Shown here: piece by piece, positions 1-10,374 of the stretch | Numbering within the stretch: the stretch's first letter is position 1 | Layout: each line of letters starts with the position of its first letter | Assembly (NCBI GenBank): GCA_025210235.1 | Contig: JAOASG010000011.1 | Location: 1-64,000 of the forward strand | Direction of reading: 5' to 3' | DNA: 64,000 nucleotides | Origin: Vallitalea sp. | GTDB taxonomy: Bacteria; Bacillota; Clostridia; Lachnospirales; Vallitaleaceae | Position numbers and translations under genes: made by a program | Notes under the pieces: generated by a model | The model's database searches: none | What the model saw: the letters and a program-made list of their open reading frames with translations, nothing else | What the model was told of the DNA's origin: nothing

Positions 1-123
1 ACTTACTAAATTCATTACAATGAAATTTTCCTAACGCTCATATTCAGCGTCCATGCTTCAGATGAGCTAAAAAAACGTCGTGTTTTTTTCACGGAAAATT
101 TCATTTCCATTCATTAAGTAAGT
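1..123. repeat. Long palindromic element with two internal hairpins (copy 1)
   Basis: The outer arms are 1-31 and 93-123. They match over ACTTACT at the tips and AATGAAATTTTCC on the inside, with mismatches between. The enclosed 61 nt fold into two hairpins. Hairpin A is GCTCAT (36-41), a 4x4 internal loop, AGC, the hexaloop GTCCAT (49-54), GCT, then ATGAGC (62-67). Hairpin B is a C plus seven A's (69-76) paired with G plus seven T's (82-89) around the loop GTCGT. The architecture recurs at 20592-20701. The element may extend past the window edge. No ORF lies in it. Confidence 0.7.
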
Positions 124-282
124 CTAGCGAATCATTTATAAGTAAAACTTTCATAAATAAATACCCATTGGCTGGGCTATTTACTCACATGAAGTTAAAA
201 CAATAAGTGATATAACTTAAAAATCTAATACTGAAGAATGCATATACACTTCAAATAAGATAATATATGTATAACTTTATAG

Positions 283-309
283 ACAGATATTTAAATAATA
301 TCTGTTTTT
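283..309 (+). terminator. Rho-independent terminator of a gene left of the window
   Basis: ACAGATATT (283-291) pairs with AATATCTGT (297-305) around a 5-nt loop and is followed by a short T run. It probably ends a transcript that begins before the window. The rest of 124-582 is AT-rich and I see no gene or clear regulatory site in it. Confidence 0.6.
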
Positions 310-582
310 GTGTTATCTAGCCAAGAAATATTATTAATATAAAGTGACGTATTTACTCATTTAAATAAATATTTATTGTTATAAGTGTTTGTAAATAATT
401 AACAAAAAATAATACAAGAAGGTATTTGTTATGCAACAATTATATATGTGCTAACATTTAGACATAAAAGGATAATATATTTACATACAGATTGCATAAA
501 TACTTTGGTAATATAAGTATGTTATTAGGTATTATACCCTATTATTGTTATTGAAAACAAAAAATTATAGGAGAGTGATAGA

Positions 583-3500
583 ATGTTTAAAATACGTGCT
601 GTACAAAAAAGATTTATTGGGTTATTTATGTCTGTTTTAATGATAATTTCTTATACACCGGTTTCTATTTTTGCCGAAGATATATCTATTGAAACAGTTT
701 CAGATGTTGATACATCTAAGGATATACAAAAAAATATAGAAGAAAAAACAGAAGTCAAAGTAAAAGAAGAGAAAGTAGTAGAAGAAAAAGCAGAAGTAGA
801 AAAACCAGAAGGAGAACTAGAAAAGGTAGAAGAAGAGAATTCAGAAGAATCGAATAATCAGGGAATGTATAATCAAGATTATAATGGAAAAACACAGTTT
901 GAGTTTAAAATACTTACAAACAAAGCAAATTTCAATTGTAAAGAGGGTTTCTTAGAATTAACAAATACTGGGGATTTAAGAACTATTGATACAAAAACAA
1001 CTAAAATAGCTGATGGTGAGATTGAAGTTAATTTTACAGTACCAGATGAAACATTAGGACGTTTTGGAGTGTTGGTTAGAAGCATAGATGCAAATGATTG
1101 GTTATTAGTAGGAAATGATGGAATTGGTTGGGGAGTGAATATAAAAGGAAAGTGGGATTTTAATACAAAATCACAAAAAATATTTAAGAAGAATGATATA
1201 GTAAAAATGCGTATTCGTTATGAAGGAAAAAAAATAACAATTTGGGCGGCAAAAGAAGGAGAAAATTTTGGATTGCCAATTTTATCCAAAGAATATAACT
1301 TTATTCCTATAACTAAAGGACATCAAGGATACAGAAAATGGTATACTAATGTGACAACAAAAATTGACTATATGCACTCAGGAGTTCTTGATTCAATAAA
1401 TGGAGAACCACAAGGAATAAAAGAAAACAAAATTATTGTTCAAAAAGATAAAGTATTAGTATTACCATCAAAAGTAAAAGTAGTTTATTCTGATGGAGCA
1501 TTAATTGAACAAGATGTAAAATGGGATAATGATTCAGTTGATACTTCTCAAGTTGGTACAATTCAAGTAACTGGAACAATAGAGGGTATGTCTTATAAGC
1601 CTACAATTAATGTACAAATAATTAAAGGTATTGTTACAGAAGTTAGTCCTATTGAAGTTAATCTAATAAAAGATAACATTGATAAAACTAACTTACCTAA
1701 AAACGCGTTTATTAAGTTGAAAATTAGTGATGATAATATAATAGATACAATATCAAATATTAAAGAATGGTCTGAAATTACTGTTAATCAAGATAATACA
1801 TTTACAGCTACAGGAACATTACAAGATAAATTAGAGGATGATTCATTTGCAACAGTTCAAGCAACTGGAAAAATAATAGATAAGTCAAAAGGCATAATTT
1901 ATAATCAAGAATATACTTCTCCTGAAGGGATTACATGGGATACTATAGTTGGAGCAGGTAGATACGATATAGATAAAACTAAAGGGGAACTTAATGTTAT
2001 TAATAATGATAATAGTAATTATGTCATTATTGAAAATGAATCTCCAAGTTTAGCTAATGGAGAATTTAGTGCTACAATGACATCAGATGAAGCTGCTAAT
2101 TATGGTATTATATTCAGAGCTGTAGATAGTATGCAATATGTTAATGTTGTTTATTTAGGTGGGACAAACTGGGCAATAAAAGATTCAAATAATATAAATA
2201 AATTCTTTACAGGTCCTTCAATAGACCAAAATGAAACAGTAACAATAAAAGGCAGATACTTAGGCAGTAGTGTAAAGATTATAATTAAAGATAAAGTATG
2301 CTTTAATGAAACAGTTGAAAATTTAACAGTAAAAAGAGGGAAAGTAGGCTATAGTAGTAGTGACAAATCAAAAACTTTAAAAGTTACACAACTTAGATGT
2401 GGAGAAATTGGAACTATTGTTAAAGATGCTATTCCACAAATAACAAAGGTAGAAAAAATAGAAGTAGAAACATATCCTAGAGTAATACCAAAGCTTAAAT
2501 CAGAATTAGATATAGAATATTATGGTGGTATAAGAGGAACATCAGCAGTTAGTTGGGATTATATTTCTGTACAAGATATTAAAGCAAATAATATATTAAA
2601 TATTGGAGGAATCGTAGATACAATTAGATTTGAAAATCTAGCTAAAATTAATGTTTTATCAAAAGAACCTCGTAGTTACACATTAGATTTTAATGATAAA
2701 GATACTGCTACACAAGGATGGCAAATTGGCAGTGGAACAGGAACAATTTCTGCAACTGAAGATGGTAGATTATTAATAAGTGGATTGAGAAATAAGGGCA
2801 CTGCAATTTATAAAACAAATGATATACCAGCATTAAAAAACTTAATTTTTGAAGCAGATGTAGAGTTTGTTTTACCAAATGAAAATTCTGTTGTAAGAGG
2901 TGGTCCGTTAGTTAGATATATTGATGCTACTAATTGGGCATGTATTTCAAATGATTTATCAAATCTTGTATGGAAGAATGGACAAGGTTATGGTAAATTT
3001 CCAGGGACATTTACTCCAGAAAAAAATAAAATATATCATATGGTATTAAAAGCTCATAATGGTAATTTTTCTATTTCATACGACGGTAAGGAAATAGGGA
3101 AAAAAACACTTTCGTCTCTTCCAGATGTAAAAGGATATATTGGATTTCATAGTTGGGCAGGTCAATCCTTTATCATTGATAATGTAAAAGTAACGGAAAT
3201 ACCACCACTTGCTCCACCACAAATTGATGAAAAAACTACTATTATTTCCTCTGATATAATGGATGTAACAGTTGATTGTAATTTTCCAAGGGTATTAAAA
3301 TATAAATGGAATAAAGATGGAACAATACTAAATGGTGAAGATGAGCAATTATTTATCATGGAACTTAATAGCGAAGAATACATACCAACAATAACATCAA
3401 GAGTTTTAGAGGATAAATCTTCTATAATATATACAATGAAGAATTTTGGCGACACAGGTATTGAATTAGAAGGTAAAATGACTGTAATTGGTAACAAACT

Positions 3501-6500
3501 TAGATTTGAAATAACGAATATTGTTGAATCAGAAGTAAAATTCAAAAGTTTAAATATACCTAAGCAGAGTTTGGCTTCTGTAAACACTTCAGAAAATGGA
3601 AAAGTTGCCTCTGTACTTACAACAGGAGATTGGAATAATATTATTGAAGAGTTTAAAACAGTTGAGGGTATGTCTGAAGGAGTAAAAGGGAAAACATATG
3701 CGTTTATCAGTAATAATAAATTTGCAGTTAGTGTAGATTCAAATGTAACTACAGGTGGTTCTAGAATATCTATTTCAACAGATAATAGAGTTGATATAAA
3801 GAAGACTGGTATTGGAGCAGGAGCTTGGACATATAGGGAAGAGTTAGGGAAAGCAGATACAGGAGCAGACTATTTTCAACAACATAAACCTTGGGTTCAA
3901 GTTGCAATCGCAAAAGATGAAAATAAAGATGGTAAAATAGATTGGCAAGATGCAGCAATATTATATAGAAAAGATATGAAAATACCTTTTGGAGCTGAAA
4001 GTATAAAAAATAATATTTCATATGTTTCAATGAATATTGGATATACACAAAACCCATTTTTAAAAGGTTTAGATATGATTAAAAACATATATAATTATAC
4101 AGATGGGTTTGGACAAATAGTTTTAGAAAAAGGTTATCAAGCTGAAGGACATGATGATTCACATCCAGATTATGATCATTTTGGTATAAGACAAGGTGGA
4201 ATCAAAGATTTTAATAAACTTATAGAAGCAGGAAAATCATATAATGCTAAAATTGGAATACATATAAATGCTACAGAATATCACCCAGATGCATTCCAAT
4301 ACCCCAAGAATATAGTAAATATAAATGCACCTGGATGGGGTTGGTTAGATAAAGCTTATTATGTAGATATGAGAAAAGATATTACTACGGGTGAACTTTT
4401 TAGAAGATTAGACTTACTAAAAGAAGCTGCTCCAGAACTTAATTTTGTATACGTAGATGTTTATACAGGTAATGATTGGAACGCATCACAATTAGGTGAA
4501 AAAGTTAATTCATTAGGATATATGCTGGGTACAGAAATGAACGGACCACTAGAACAATATGTAACATGGACACATTGGGGAGGAGACTCAGCTTATCCAA
4601 ATAAGGGAAATAATTCTAACATTATGAGATTTATTAAATATAATACACAGGATACATTTGTAGGACACCCTCTATTAAAGGGAAATAAACATTTATTACC
4701 TGGGGGTTGGGGTAACCAACAAACAGTTATAGGTGAGATGGGAACAGGTATTTTTTATAATAATAATTTACTTACAAAGTATATGCAACATTTTGAAATA
4801 ATGAAAATGACAACTAATAAAATTGAATGTTCTGAGGGCGTAAAAGTTCTCCGTGAAGGTGAAAATATTAATTATTACAAAAATGATAGATTAATAGCTA
4901 CAACACCTGAAAATACATATAATGACATTTATATAGGAAAAACAAAGATATTTCTACCATGGAATCCTAATGCAGATGATGGAGATGAAATAACAAAAAT
5001 TGATAAAATATATGCATGGACACCATTTGAGAAAGATGTAACACAATGGACTCTTCCATTAGAATGGAAAGATAAGAGTGTAGTTAAATTATATAGACTT
5101 GATGATTTAGGAAGACATTATGTTAAAGATATTTCTGTAGAAAATGGAAAAATAACGCTTTCACTTAATCAAAATACTCCGTATATAATAGTACAAGAAG
5201 ACATTGAAGAAAAAAGATTAGATTCTTGGGGAGAAGGTCAATTAATAGTTGATCCTGGATTTAATGCTCAAGGTTTTATTAACGATAAAGCAATAGGAGC
5301 AGCATGGGAAAAAAAAGGTGAAAATGTATCAATAGTAAAAGAGATAGAAGGAGAACATGAAGGCAGCCCACGTGGAGGTAATGATATTGTTAAAATTACT
5401 GATGGGAAAGGAGGAATAAGTCAAGAAATACATGGACTTGAATCTGGAAAAACATATTCTATTTCTACATGGATTCAAAACAATGATAGTAGAGAAGTAA
5501 CTCTAAACGTCCAATGTGGAGGTAAAGATTATTCAACAACTATTACAAGAAAAGGGAAAAAGAGAAGTGGTCAAGCTGTAAAATTCAAAGAAGATACTTT
5601 TCTAAGAGCAAAAGTAGAATTTACAGTTCCAAAAGAAGTTACTTCAGCAACAGTTTCAATAGACGTTTCAGATGGTAAAGGTATAGTTTATATAGATGAC
5701 TTTAAATGTTGGGAAGCACCAGGAACAACAAGTAGAGAAGGATATGTATTCTATGAAGATTTTGAAAATGTAGATGAAGGTATTTCTCCATTTTTACTTT
5801 CTCCAGGAAGAAATAATTCAAATAGAAGTCATTTGGCAGAAAAAGATTTATATGGTCGTCAATATATGAATTGGGTTATAAATGGAAGATTTTCACTCAA
5901 ATCAAATCAACAAGATGGTGAGACAGGTGAAATTCTTATAACTGAGGATGGTACATTTAAGCTTAAACCAAATACAACCTATGAACTTGGCTTAACATAT
6001 GCATTAGCTCGTAAAGACTTAAATTACTCATTCAATATAAAACAGACTGAAAAGCAAGTTATTGCCAAAATACCTCTTAAAGTAACAGGTTCTTCTAATA
6101 ATATAGAAGAAATCGATAGAGGAATAGCAAAAAAAGTAAAAACAACATTTACTACAGATGAAAATGTAGATGGTCTATATATGGCACTTGAAAAAAGTAA
6201 TGGTAAAGAACAAATAATATTGGATGATATTTATATTAAAGAAATAAAAAATGAGAAAAATCCAACATTAGAGTTTGTGAATCTAAATACATCAGTAAAT
6301 GAGATAAATAAGAAAATGAAGACTATACCATTTAATGTTAATTTATTATTAAGTGATGGTAATAATGTTGATATGAGTAAAGCAAAGATATTTTATGAAA
6401 TCTCAGACCCTACAATATTAACTGTAGCTGATGGTAAGATTAAACCTATTAAAGAAGGAATCACTCAATTAAAAGCAAGTGTAACAGTTGGTGATAAAAC

Positions 6501-6567
6501 AGTTAGTTCCAATCCAGTAACAATGATTGTAAATAGTTCTAAAGAGAACTTATTATTAATGGATTAA
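583..6567 (+). CDS. Secreted GH101 endo-alpha-N-acetylgalactosaminidase, multidomain
   Basis: This 1994-aa exported enzyme should release the core-1 disaccharide Gal-beta-1,3-GalNAc from Ser/Thr of mucin-type glycoproteins. A signal peptide covers about residues 1-31, then a Lys/Glu-rich linker (about 45-90), lectin-like beta-sandwich repeats and Ig-like (Big) domains. The galactose-mutarotase-like and TIM-barrel GH101 core lies at about 900-1500. The likely nucleophile is D1292 in the strand FVYVDVY and the likely acid/base is E1318 in GTEMNGP, by alignment from memory with D764/E796 of the pneumococcal enzyme. A calcium-loop-like DENKDGKIDWQD sits near residue 1112. Carbohydrate-binding-like domains and a final Big-like domain follow. 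There is no LPXTG or S-layer anchor at the C-terminus, so it is probably released or held by its binding modules. Start ATG follows GGAGAG. Confidence 0.9.
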   Translation: MFKIRAVQKRFIGLFMSVLMIISYTPVSIFAEDISIETVSDVDTSKDIQKNIEEKTEVKVKEEKVVEEKAEVEKPEGELEKVEEENSEESNNQGMYNQDYNGKTQFEFKILTNKANFNCKEGFLELTNTGDLRTIDTKTTKIADGEIEVNFTVPDETLGRFGVLVRSIDANDWLLVGNDGIGWGVNIKGKWDFNTKSQKIFKKNDIVKMRIRYEGKKITIWAAKEGENFGLPILSKEYNFIPITKGHQGYRKWYTNVTTKIDYMHSGVLDSINGEPQGIKENKIIVQKDKVLVLPSKVKVVYSDGALIEQDVKWDNDSVDTSQVGTIQVTGTIEGMSYKPTINVQIIKGIVTEVSPIEVNLIKDNIDKTNLPKNAFIKLKISDDNIIDTISNIKEWSEITVNQDNTFTATGTLQDKLEDDSFATVQATGKIIDKSKGIIYNQEYTSPEGITWDTIVGAGRYDIDKTKGELNVINNDNSNYVIIENESPSLANGEFSATMTSDEAANYGIIFRAVDSMQYVNVVYLGGTNWAIKDSNNINKFFTGPSIDQNETVTIKGRYLGSSVKIIIKDKVCFNETVENLTVKRGKVGYSSSDKSKTLKVTQLRCGEIGTIVKDAIPQITKVEKIEVETYPRVIPKLKSELDIEYYGGIRGTSAVSWDYISVQDIKANNILNIGGIVDTIRFENLAKINVLSKEPRSYTLDFNDKDTATQGWQIGSGTGTISATEDGRLLISGLRNKGTAIYKTNDIPALKNLIFEADVEFVLPNENSVVRGGPLVRYIDATNWACISNDLSNLVWKNGQGYGKFPGTFTPEKNKIYHMVLKAHNGNFSISYDGKEIGKKTLSSLPDVKGYIGFHSWAGQSFIIDNVKVTEIPPLAPPQIDEKTTIISSDIMDVTVDCNFPRVLKYKWNKDGTILNGEDEQLFIMELNSEEYIPTITSRVLEDKSSIIYTMKNFGDTGIELEGKMTVIGNKLRFEITNIVESEVKFKSLNIPKQSLASVNTSENGKVASVLTTGDWNNIIEEFKTVEGMSEGVKGKTYAFISNNKFAVSVDSNVTTGGSRISISTDNRVDIKKTGIGAGAWTYREELGKADTGADYFQQHKPWVQVAIAKDENKDGKIDWQDAAILYRKDMKIPFGAESIKNNISYVSMNIGYTQNPFLKGLDMIKNIYNYTDGFGQIVLEKGYQAEGHDDSHPDYDHFGIRQGGIKDFNKLIEAGKSYNAKIGIHINATEYHPDAFQYPKNIVNINAPGWGWLDKAYYVDMRKDITTGELFRRLDLLKEAAPELNFVYVDVYTGNDWNASQLGEKVNSLGYMLGTEMNGPLEQYVTWTHWGGDSAYPNKGNNSNIMRFIKYNTQDTFVGHPLLKGNKHLLPGGWGNQQTVIGEMGTGIFYNNNLLTKYMQHFEIMKMTTNKIECSEGVKVLREGENINYYKNDRLIATTPENTYNDIYIGKTKIFLPWNPNADDGDEITKIDKIYAWTPFEKDVTQWTLPLEWKDKSVVKLYRLDDLGRHYVKDISVENGKITLSLNQNTPYIIVQEDIEEKRLDSWGEGQLIVDPGFNAQGFINDKAIGAAWEKKGENVSIVKEIEGEHEGSPRGGNDIVKITDGKGGISQEIHGLESGKTYSISTWIQNNDSREVTLNVQCGGKDYSTTITRKGKKRSGQAVKFKEDTFLRAKVEFTVPKEVTSATVSIDVSDGKGIVYIDDFKCWEAPGTTSREGYVFYEDFENVDEGISPFLLSPGRNNSNRSHLAEKDLYGRQYMNWVINGRFSLKSNQQDGETGEILITEDGTFKLKPNTTYELGLTYALARKDLNYSFNIKQTEKQVIAKIPLKVTGSSNNIEEIDRGIAKKVKTTFTTDENVDGLYMALEKSNGKEQIILDDIYIKEIKNEKNPTLEFVNLNTSVNEINKKMKTIPFNVNLLLSDGNNVDMSKAKIFYEISDPTILTVADGKIKPIKEGITQLKASVTVGDKTVSSNPVTMIVNSSKENLLLMD

Positions 6568-6578
6568 AATAATAATAT

Positions 6579-6616
6579 AAAAAGACATGAGTACTAAACA
6601 TAACTCATGTCTTTTA
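6579..6616 (+). terminator. Terminator after the GH101 gene
   Basis: AAAAGACATGAGT pairs with ACTCATGTCTTTT in a 13-bp stem with a 10-nt loop. It separates the glycosidase from the sulfatase, which has its own strong AAAGGAGG site. Confidence 0.8.
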
Positions 6617-6701
6617 TATAACTTCATGTACTAGATTAATATATTATAAAATAGTTATAGCGTATAGATAATTTTATAGATTTGTTAAAGGAGGTTTTTA
6701 A

Positions 6702-8153
6702 ATGAAACCGAACATATTACTAATAGTTGTTGATCAAATGAGGAGAGATTGTCTTGGAATTATGGACCATCCTATAATTGAGACGCCTAATTTAGATATG
6801 CTGAAAAAACAAGGAGTTTTTTTTAGGAATGCTTATTCGGCTGTACCTACGTGTATAGCAGCAAGGGCAGCGCTAATGACAGGATTATCTCAAGAAAAAC
6901 ATGGAAGAGTAGGGTATGAAGATGGTGTGCCTTGGAGATATACCAATACTTTAGCAGGTGAGTTTAAGAAAGCCGGGTATCATACTCAGTGTGTGGGGAA
7001 AATGCATGTTTATCCTACGAGAAATAGACTTGGGTTTGATGATGTTAAATTACATAATGGATATCTACATCACGATAGAGTAAGTACTGTAGAATACAAA
7101 GAGTCGGGTTTTAATTGTGATGACTATTTACCTTGGCTAAAAAGAGAGTTAGGACATAATGCGGATATTATTGATACAGGATTAGATTGTAATTCTTGGG
7201 TGGCAAGACCTTGGCCATATCCTGAATATACACATCCAACCAATTGGGTAGTAGCAGAGGCAATTGATTTTCTAAGAAGAAAAGATCCAACATGCCCGTT
7301 CTTTTTAAAAACTTCTTTTGTAAGACCTCACTCACCTCTTGATCCACCACAAACATATTATGATATGTATATTAATGAAGATATACCTTTGCCATCTGTT
7401 GGTGATTGGGCTTGTAAAGATGATAACTTACAAAATGGGCTAAGCATTAACTGTATAGAAGGAAAGTTAAAAGATAAGACATTAAAACGATCATTAGCAG
7501 CTTATTATGGATGTATTACCCATATTGATCATCAAATAGGTAGACTTATGCAGGCTCTATTTGATAGTGGAGACTTGAATAATACAGTAATTCTTTTTGT
7601 TTCTGATCATGGAGATATGTTAGGAGAACATAACCTTTTTAGAAAGGCATACCCATATGAAGGGAGTGCAGGAATACCATTTATCCTAAGCGATCCTGGT
7701 AATATTATTGGGCTAGAACATAATAAAGTTAGAAATGAATTAGTAGAATTAAGGGATGTTATGCCTTCTTTACTTGATATTGCAGGTATTGAAATACCAG
7801 ATGTTATTAATGGAAAAAGTGTTTTAGAATTAATTAATTCAGTAGATGTTAAATGGAGAGATTATATTCATGGAGAACATAGCTTTGGTGAGTATTCTAA
7901 TCAATTTATTGTAACTAATAAAGATAAATATATATGGTATACTCAGACTGGAGAAGAGCAGTATTTTAACTTATTAGATGATCCTAATGAAATGCATAAT
8001 AATATTAATAATCATGAATATAAAGATAGGATCAATGAGTTAAGGAATATTCTGATAAAAGAATTAGAAGAAAGAGAAGAAGGATATTCAGATGGAGAAA
8101 AGCTAATAGCAGGAAGAGTACCTAAAGCAATACTAAAACATATAAGTAAATAA
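6702..8153 (+). CDS. Type I sulfatase (formylglycine-dependent), cytoplasmic
   Basis: A 483-aa member of the alkaline phosphatase/sulfatase superfamily that hydrolyses sulfate esters, probably of carbohydrates. The first metal-binding Asp is D11 in LIVVDQM. The modification motif is C51-I-A-A-R55, the C-x-A-x-R variant that anaerobic radical-SAM maturases (anSME) can convert to formylglycine. The late metal site is [10 protein letters not shown]. The C-terminal part carries the usual choline-sulfatase-like tail. No signal peptide is visible, so it acts in the cytoplasm on imported substrate, unlike the secreted GH101 before it. No maturase gene lies in the window. The exact substrate cannot be read from the sequence. 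Confidence 0.88.
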   Translation: MKPNILLIVVDQMRRDCLGIMDHPIIETPNLDMLKKQGVFFRNAYSAVPTCIAARAALMTGLSQEKHGRVGYEDGVPWRYTNTLAGEFKKAGYHTQCVGKMHVYPTRNRLGFDDVKLHNGYLHHDRVSTVEYKESGFNCDDYLPWLKRELGHNADIIDTGLDCNSWVARPWPYPEYTHPTNWVVAEAIDFLRRKDPTCPFFLKTSFVRPHSPLDPPQTYYDMYINEDIPLPSVGDWACKDDNLQNGLSINCIEGKLKDKTLKRSLAAYYGCITHIDHQIGRLMQALFDSGDLNNTVILFVSDHGDMLGEHNLFRKAYPYEGSAGIPFILSDPGNIIGLEHNKVRNELVELRDVMPSLLDIAGIEIPDVINGKSVLELINSVDVKWRDYIHGEHSFGEYSNQFIVTNKDKYIWYTQTGEEQYFNLLDDPNEMHNNINNHEYKDRINELRNILIKELEEREEGYSDGEKLIAGRVPKAILKHISK

Positions 8154-8163
8154 AAAAAATTAT

Positions 8164-8193
8164 TTGCATTATTATATGAATATATGGTATACT
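8164..8193 (+). promoter_or_regulatory. Sigma-A-type promoter of the riboflavin operon
   Basis: TTGCAT (8164-8169) and TATACT (8188-8193) are separated by 18 bp. Transcription would start near 8200, just before the FMN riboswitch. Confidence 0.65.
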
Positions 8194-8210
8194 TTAAAAA
8201 ATTAAATAGA

Positions 8211-8314
8211 AACCTTCAAGGCAGGGTGTAATTCCCGACCGGCGGTATAGTCCGCAAGCGAAAGCTGACTTGGTGAAATTCCAAGACCGACAGTAAAGTC
8301 TGGATGAGAGAAGG
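8211..8314 (+). ncRNA. FMN riboswitch (RFN element)
   Basis: All hallmark RFN segments are present in order: CCTTC closing with GAAGG (8213-8217 with 8310-8314), GGCAGGGTG, ATTCCCGACCGGCGGTATAG, TTGGTGAAATTCCAAGACC, GACAGTAAAGTCTGGATGAGAG. FMN binding should stop expression of the rib operon through the terminator that follows. Confidence 0.97.
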
Positions 8315-8385
8315 AAAATAACATAAAGAGTGTTATACTCTTGTTATTTATAGTCATTTGTTGACTAACTTATTAATGAAAAGAT

Positions 8386-8420
8386 AACCTTGAAGAATAT
8401 ATATTTCTTCAAGGTTTTTT
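8386..8420 (+). terminator. Riboswitch-controlled terminator in the rib leader
   Basis: AACCTTGAAGAA (8386-8397) pairs with TTCTTCAAGGTT (8405-8416) and is followed by a T run, about 70 nt after the aptamer and 120 nt before ribD. The 3' arm closely repeats the 5' end of the aptamer (AACCTTCAAGG), so the same arm could pair alternatively when FMN is absent. Confidence 0.85.
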
Positions 8421-8535
8421 GAATTTCTTATAGTAAATTTTTAGATTGTATTTTCTTAATATTTACTTCTTACATCTATTTGCCCTTGTAGATTTCTATT
8501 ATGTAAAACTGAAATAACTGGAGGTGCATAAATCA

Positions 8536-9672
8536 ATGAAACAACCAATTTCCAATCAAACATACATTAATGATAAACACGATCACTCTTATTACATGAA
8601 TAAAGCTATTGAATTATCCAAAAAAGGAATAGGTTTTGTTAATCCAAATCCTTTAGTTGGAGCTATAATCGTAAAAAAAGGGAAAATTATAGGTGAAGGG
8701 TATCATAAGAAATATGGACATAACCATGCAGAAATAAATGCTCTTAATAGCTGTAGGGAAAGTTTAAAAGGTGCAACTATGTATGTATCACTTGAACCAT
8801 GTTGCCATTATGGTAAAACACCGCCATGTGTAGAAGCAATAATAGAAAGTGGTATAGAAGAAGTAGTTATTGGAATGAAAGATCCCAATCCTCTAGTAGC
8901 TGGAAAAGGGATAAACTATCTTATACAAAATGGTATAAAGGTTACTTATGGAATTCTTGAAGAAGATATAAAAAAATTAAACAAAATTTTTATAAAATAT
9001 ATTACAACAAATAAACCATATTGTATATTAAAAACGGCTATGACTTTAGATGGGAAAATAGCAACAGTATCTGGTGATTCTAAATGGATTTCCAATGAAA
9101 AATCAAGAGAATATGTTCATAAAATAAGGCATCAGGTATCTTCTATCATGGTAGGTATAGGTACAATTATTGCAGATAATCCTTCTTTAACCACCAGACT
9201 AAATAATAATGAGGGGGTTAATCCAACAAGAATAATTGTTGATACAAAATGTAGAATTCCATTAGATGCGAAAGTAATTAGTGAGAAAGGGAATACTATT
9301 ATAGCTACGACAGACGACGCACCTCTTGAAAAAAGAAAAGAATTAGAACGAAAAGGTGTATGTATTCAGCTAATTAATAAAAAAGATGGTAAAGTTGACC
9401 TTGAGAAATTAGTTTGTAAATTAGGAGAAATGGGGATAGATAGTATTTTACTTGAAGGAGGAAGTGAACTAAATTATAGTGCTTTAAATACAGGAATTGT
9501 AGATGAAGTTATTGCTTTTATAGCACCAAAAATTATTGGAGGAAAAGAAGCTAAAACACCTATTGGTGGAGAGGGTATTTCAAAAATGAATAATGCCTTT
9601 TTATTAGATGACATTGAGTTTAAAAAAGTGGGGGAAGACTTAATGATAAAAGGTAAAGTTACAAAACATTAA
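8536..9672 (+). CDS. ribD: Bifunctional pyrimidine deaminase/reductase RibD
   Basis: RibD carries out steps 2 and 3 of riboflavin synthesis: deamination of the GTP cyclohydrolase II product, then NADPH reduction of the ribosyl side chain. The N-terminal deaminase domain has the zinc site H64-A-E66, C89 and C98. The reductase domain starts at about residue 150 (KTAMTLDGKIA) and includes LLEGGSELN. I place the start at ATG 8536, 11 nt after GGAGG (8520-8524). A GTG at 8524 is in frame but lies inside that ribosome site. It is the first gene of the four-gene rib operon under the FMN riboswitch. Confidence 0.96.
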   Translation: MKQPISNQTYINDKHDHSYYMNKAIELSKKGIGFVNPNPLVGAIIVKKGKIIGEGYHKKYGHNHAEINALNSCRESLKGATMYVSLEPCCHYGKTPPCVEAIIESGIEEVVIGMKDPNPLVAGKGINYLIQNGIKVTYGILEEDIKKLNKIFIKYITTNKPYCILKTAMTLDGKIATVSGDSKWISNEKSREYVHKIRHQVSSIMVGIGTIIADNPSLTTRLNNNEGVNPTRIIVDTKCRIPLDAKVISEKGNTIIATTDDAPLEKRKELERKGVCIQLINKKDGKVDLEKLVCKLGEMGIDSILLEGGSELNYSALNTGIVDEVIAFIAPKIIGGKEAKTPIGGEGISKMNNAFLLDDIEFKKVGEDLMIKGKVTKH

Positions 9673-9691
9673 GGTAGATGGAGGAATTAAC

Positions 9692-10336
9692 ATGTTTACA
9701 GGGTTAATTAATGAAATCGGAGAAGTTTTAAACATAACTAAAGGAATAGATTCAGCAAAGCTAACAATAAAAGCAAAAAAGATATTAAGTGATATAAATA
9801 TAGGTGATAGTATTGCTGTAAATGGCGTTTGTTTGACTGTTATTAATTATGAAAAAAATAATTTTACTGTTGATGTAATGCCAGAAACTATGTTAATAAC
9901 AAATATGAAAAATCTAAAGAAAAATAGTTTAGTTAATTTAGAATCTGCATTAAAAGTAGGAGATAGATTTGGTGGACATATAGTAACTGGACATATTGAT
10001 GGAATAGGTTCAATTGGAAGTTTTAAAAAAGACGATAATGCAACAAGAGTAAAAATAAAAGTACCTAGTGAACTAACAAATTATATTATTTATAAAGGGT
10101 CTGTAACGGTTGATGGTGTTAGTTTAACAGTTTCTAATATTAATGAAAATGGTTTCGAGATATCGATTATACCTTTAACAAGTTTAGAAACGATAATTTT
10201 ACGTAAAAAAATCGGAGAAATTGTTAATATTGAATGTGACATTATTGGAAAATATGTTGAAAGATTAATAAACAATAAGTGTGATAATAAATCCAAAATA
10301 ACTAAAGATTATTTAAGATTAAATGGATTCATGTAA
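9692..10336 (+). CDS. ribE: Riboflavin synthase alpha chain
   Basis: A 214-aa riboflavin synthase that dismutates two 6,7-dimethyl-8-ribityllumazine molecules to riboflavin. It begins with the standard MFTGLI motif and shows the internal duplication of two lumazine-binding barrels: NGVCLTV near residue 47 and the matching VDGVSLTV near 145. GHIVTGHIDG lies in the linker between them. It follows ribD by 19 bp with its own GGAGG. Confidence 0.96.
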   Translation: MFTGLINEIGEVLNITKGIDSAKLTIKAKKILSDINIGDSIAVNGVCLTVINYEKNNFTVDVMPETMLITNMKNLKKNSLVNLESALKVGDRFGGHIVTGHIDGIGSIGSFKKDDNATRVKIKVPSELTNYIIYKGSVTVDGVSLTVSNINENGFEISIIPLTSLETIILRKKIGEIVNIECDIIGKYVERLINNKCDNKSKITKDYLRLNGFM

Positions 10337-10374
10337 TTACTATTTTATTAATAATAAAAAGAAAAGGTGATGTT

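Noticed and set aside
3162..4088. Minus-strand ORFs inside the GH101 gene
   Set aside because: They are antisense shadows of a long coding region, without ribosome sites or recognisable domains.
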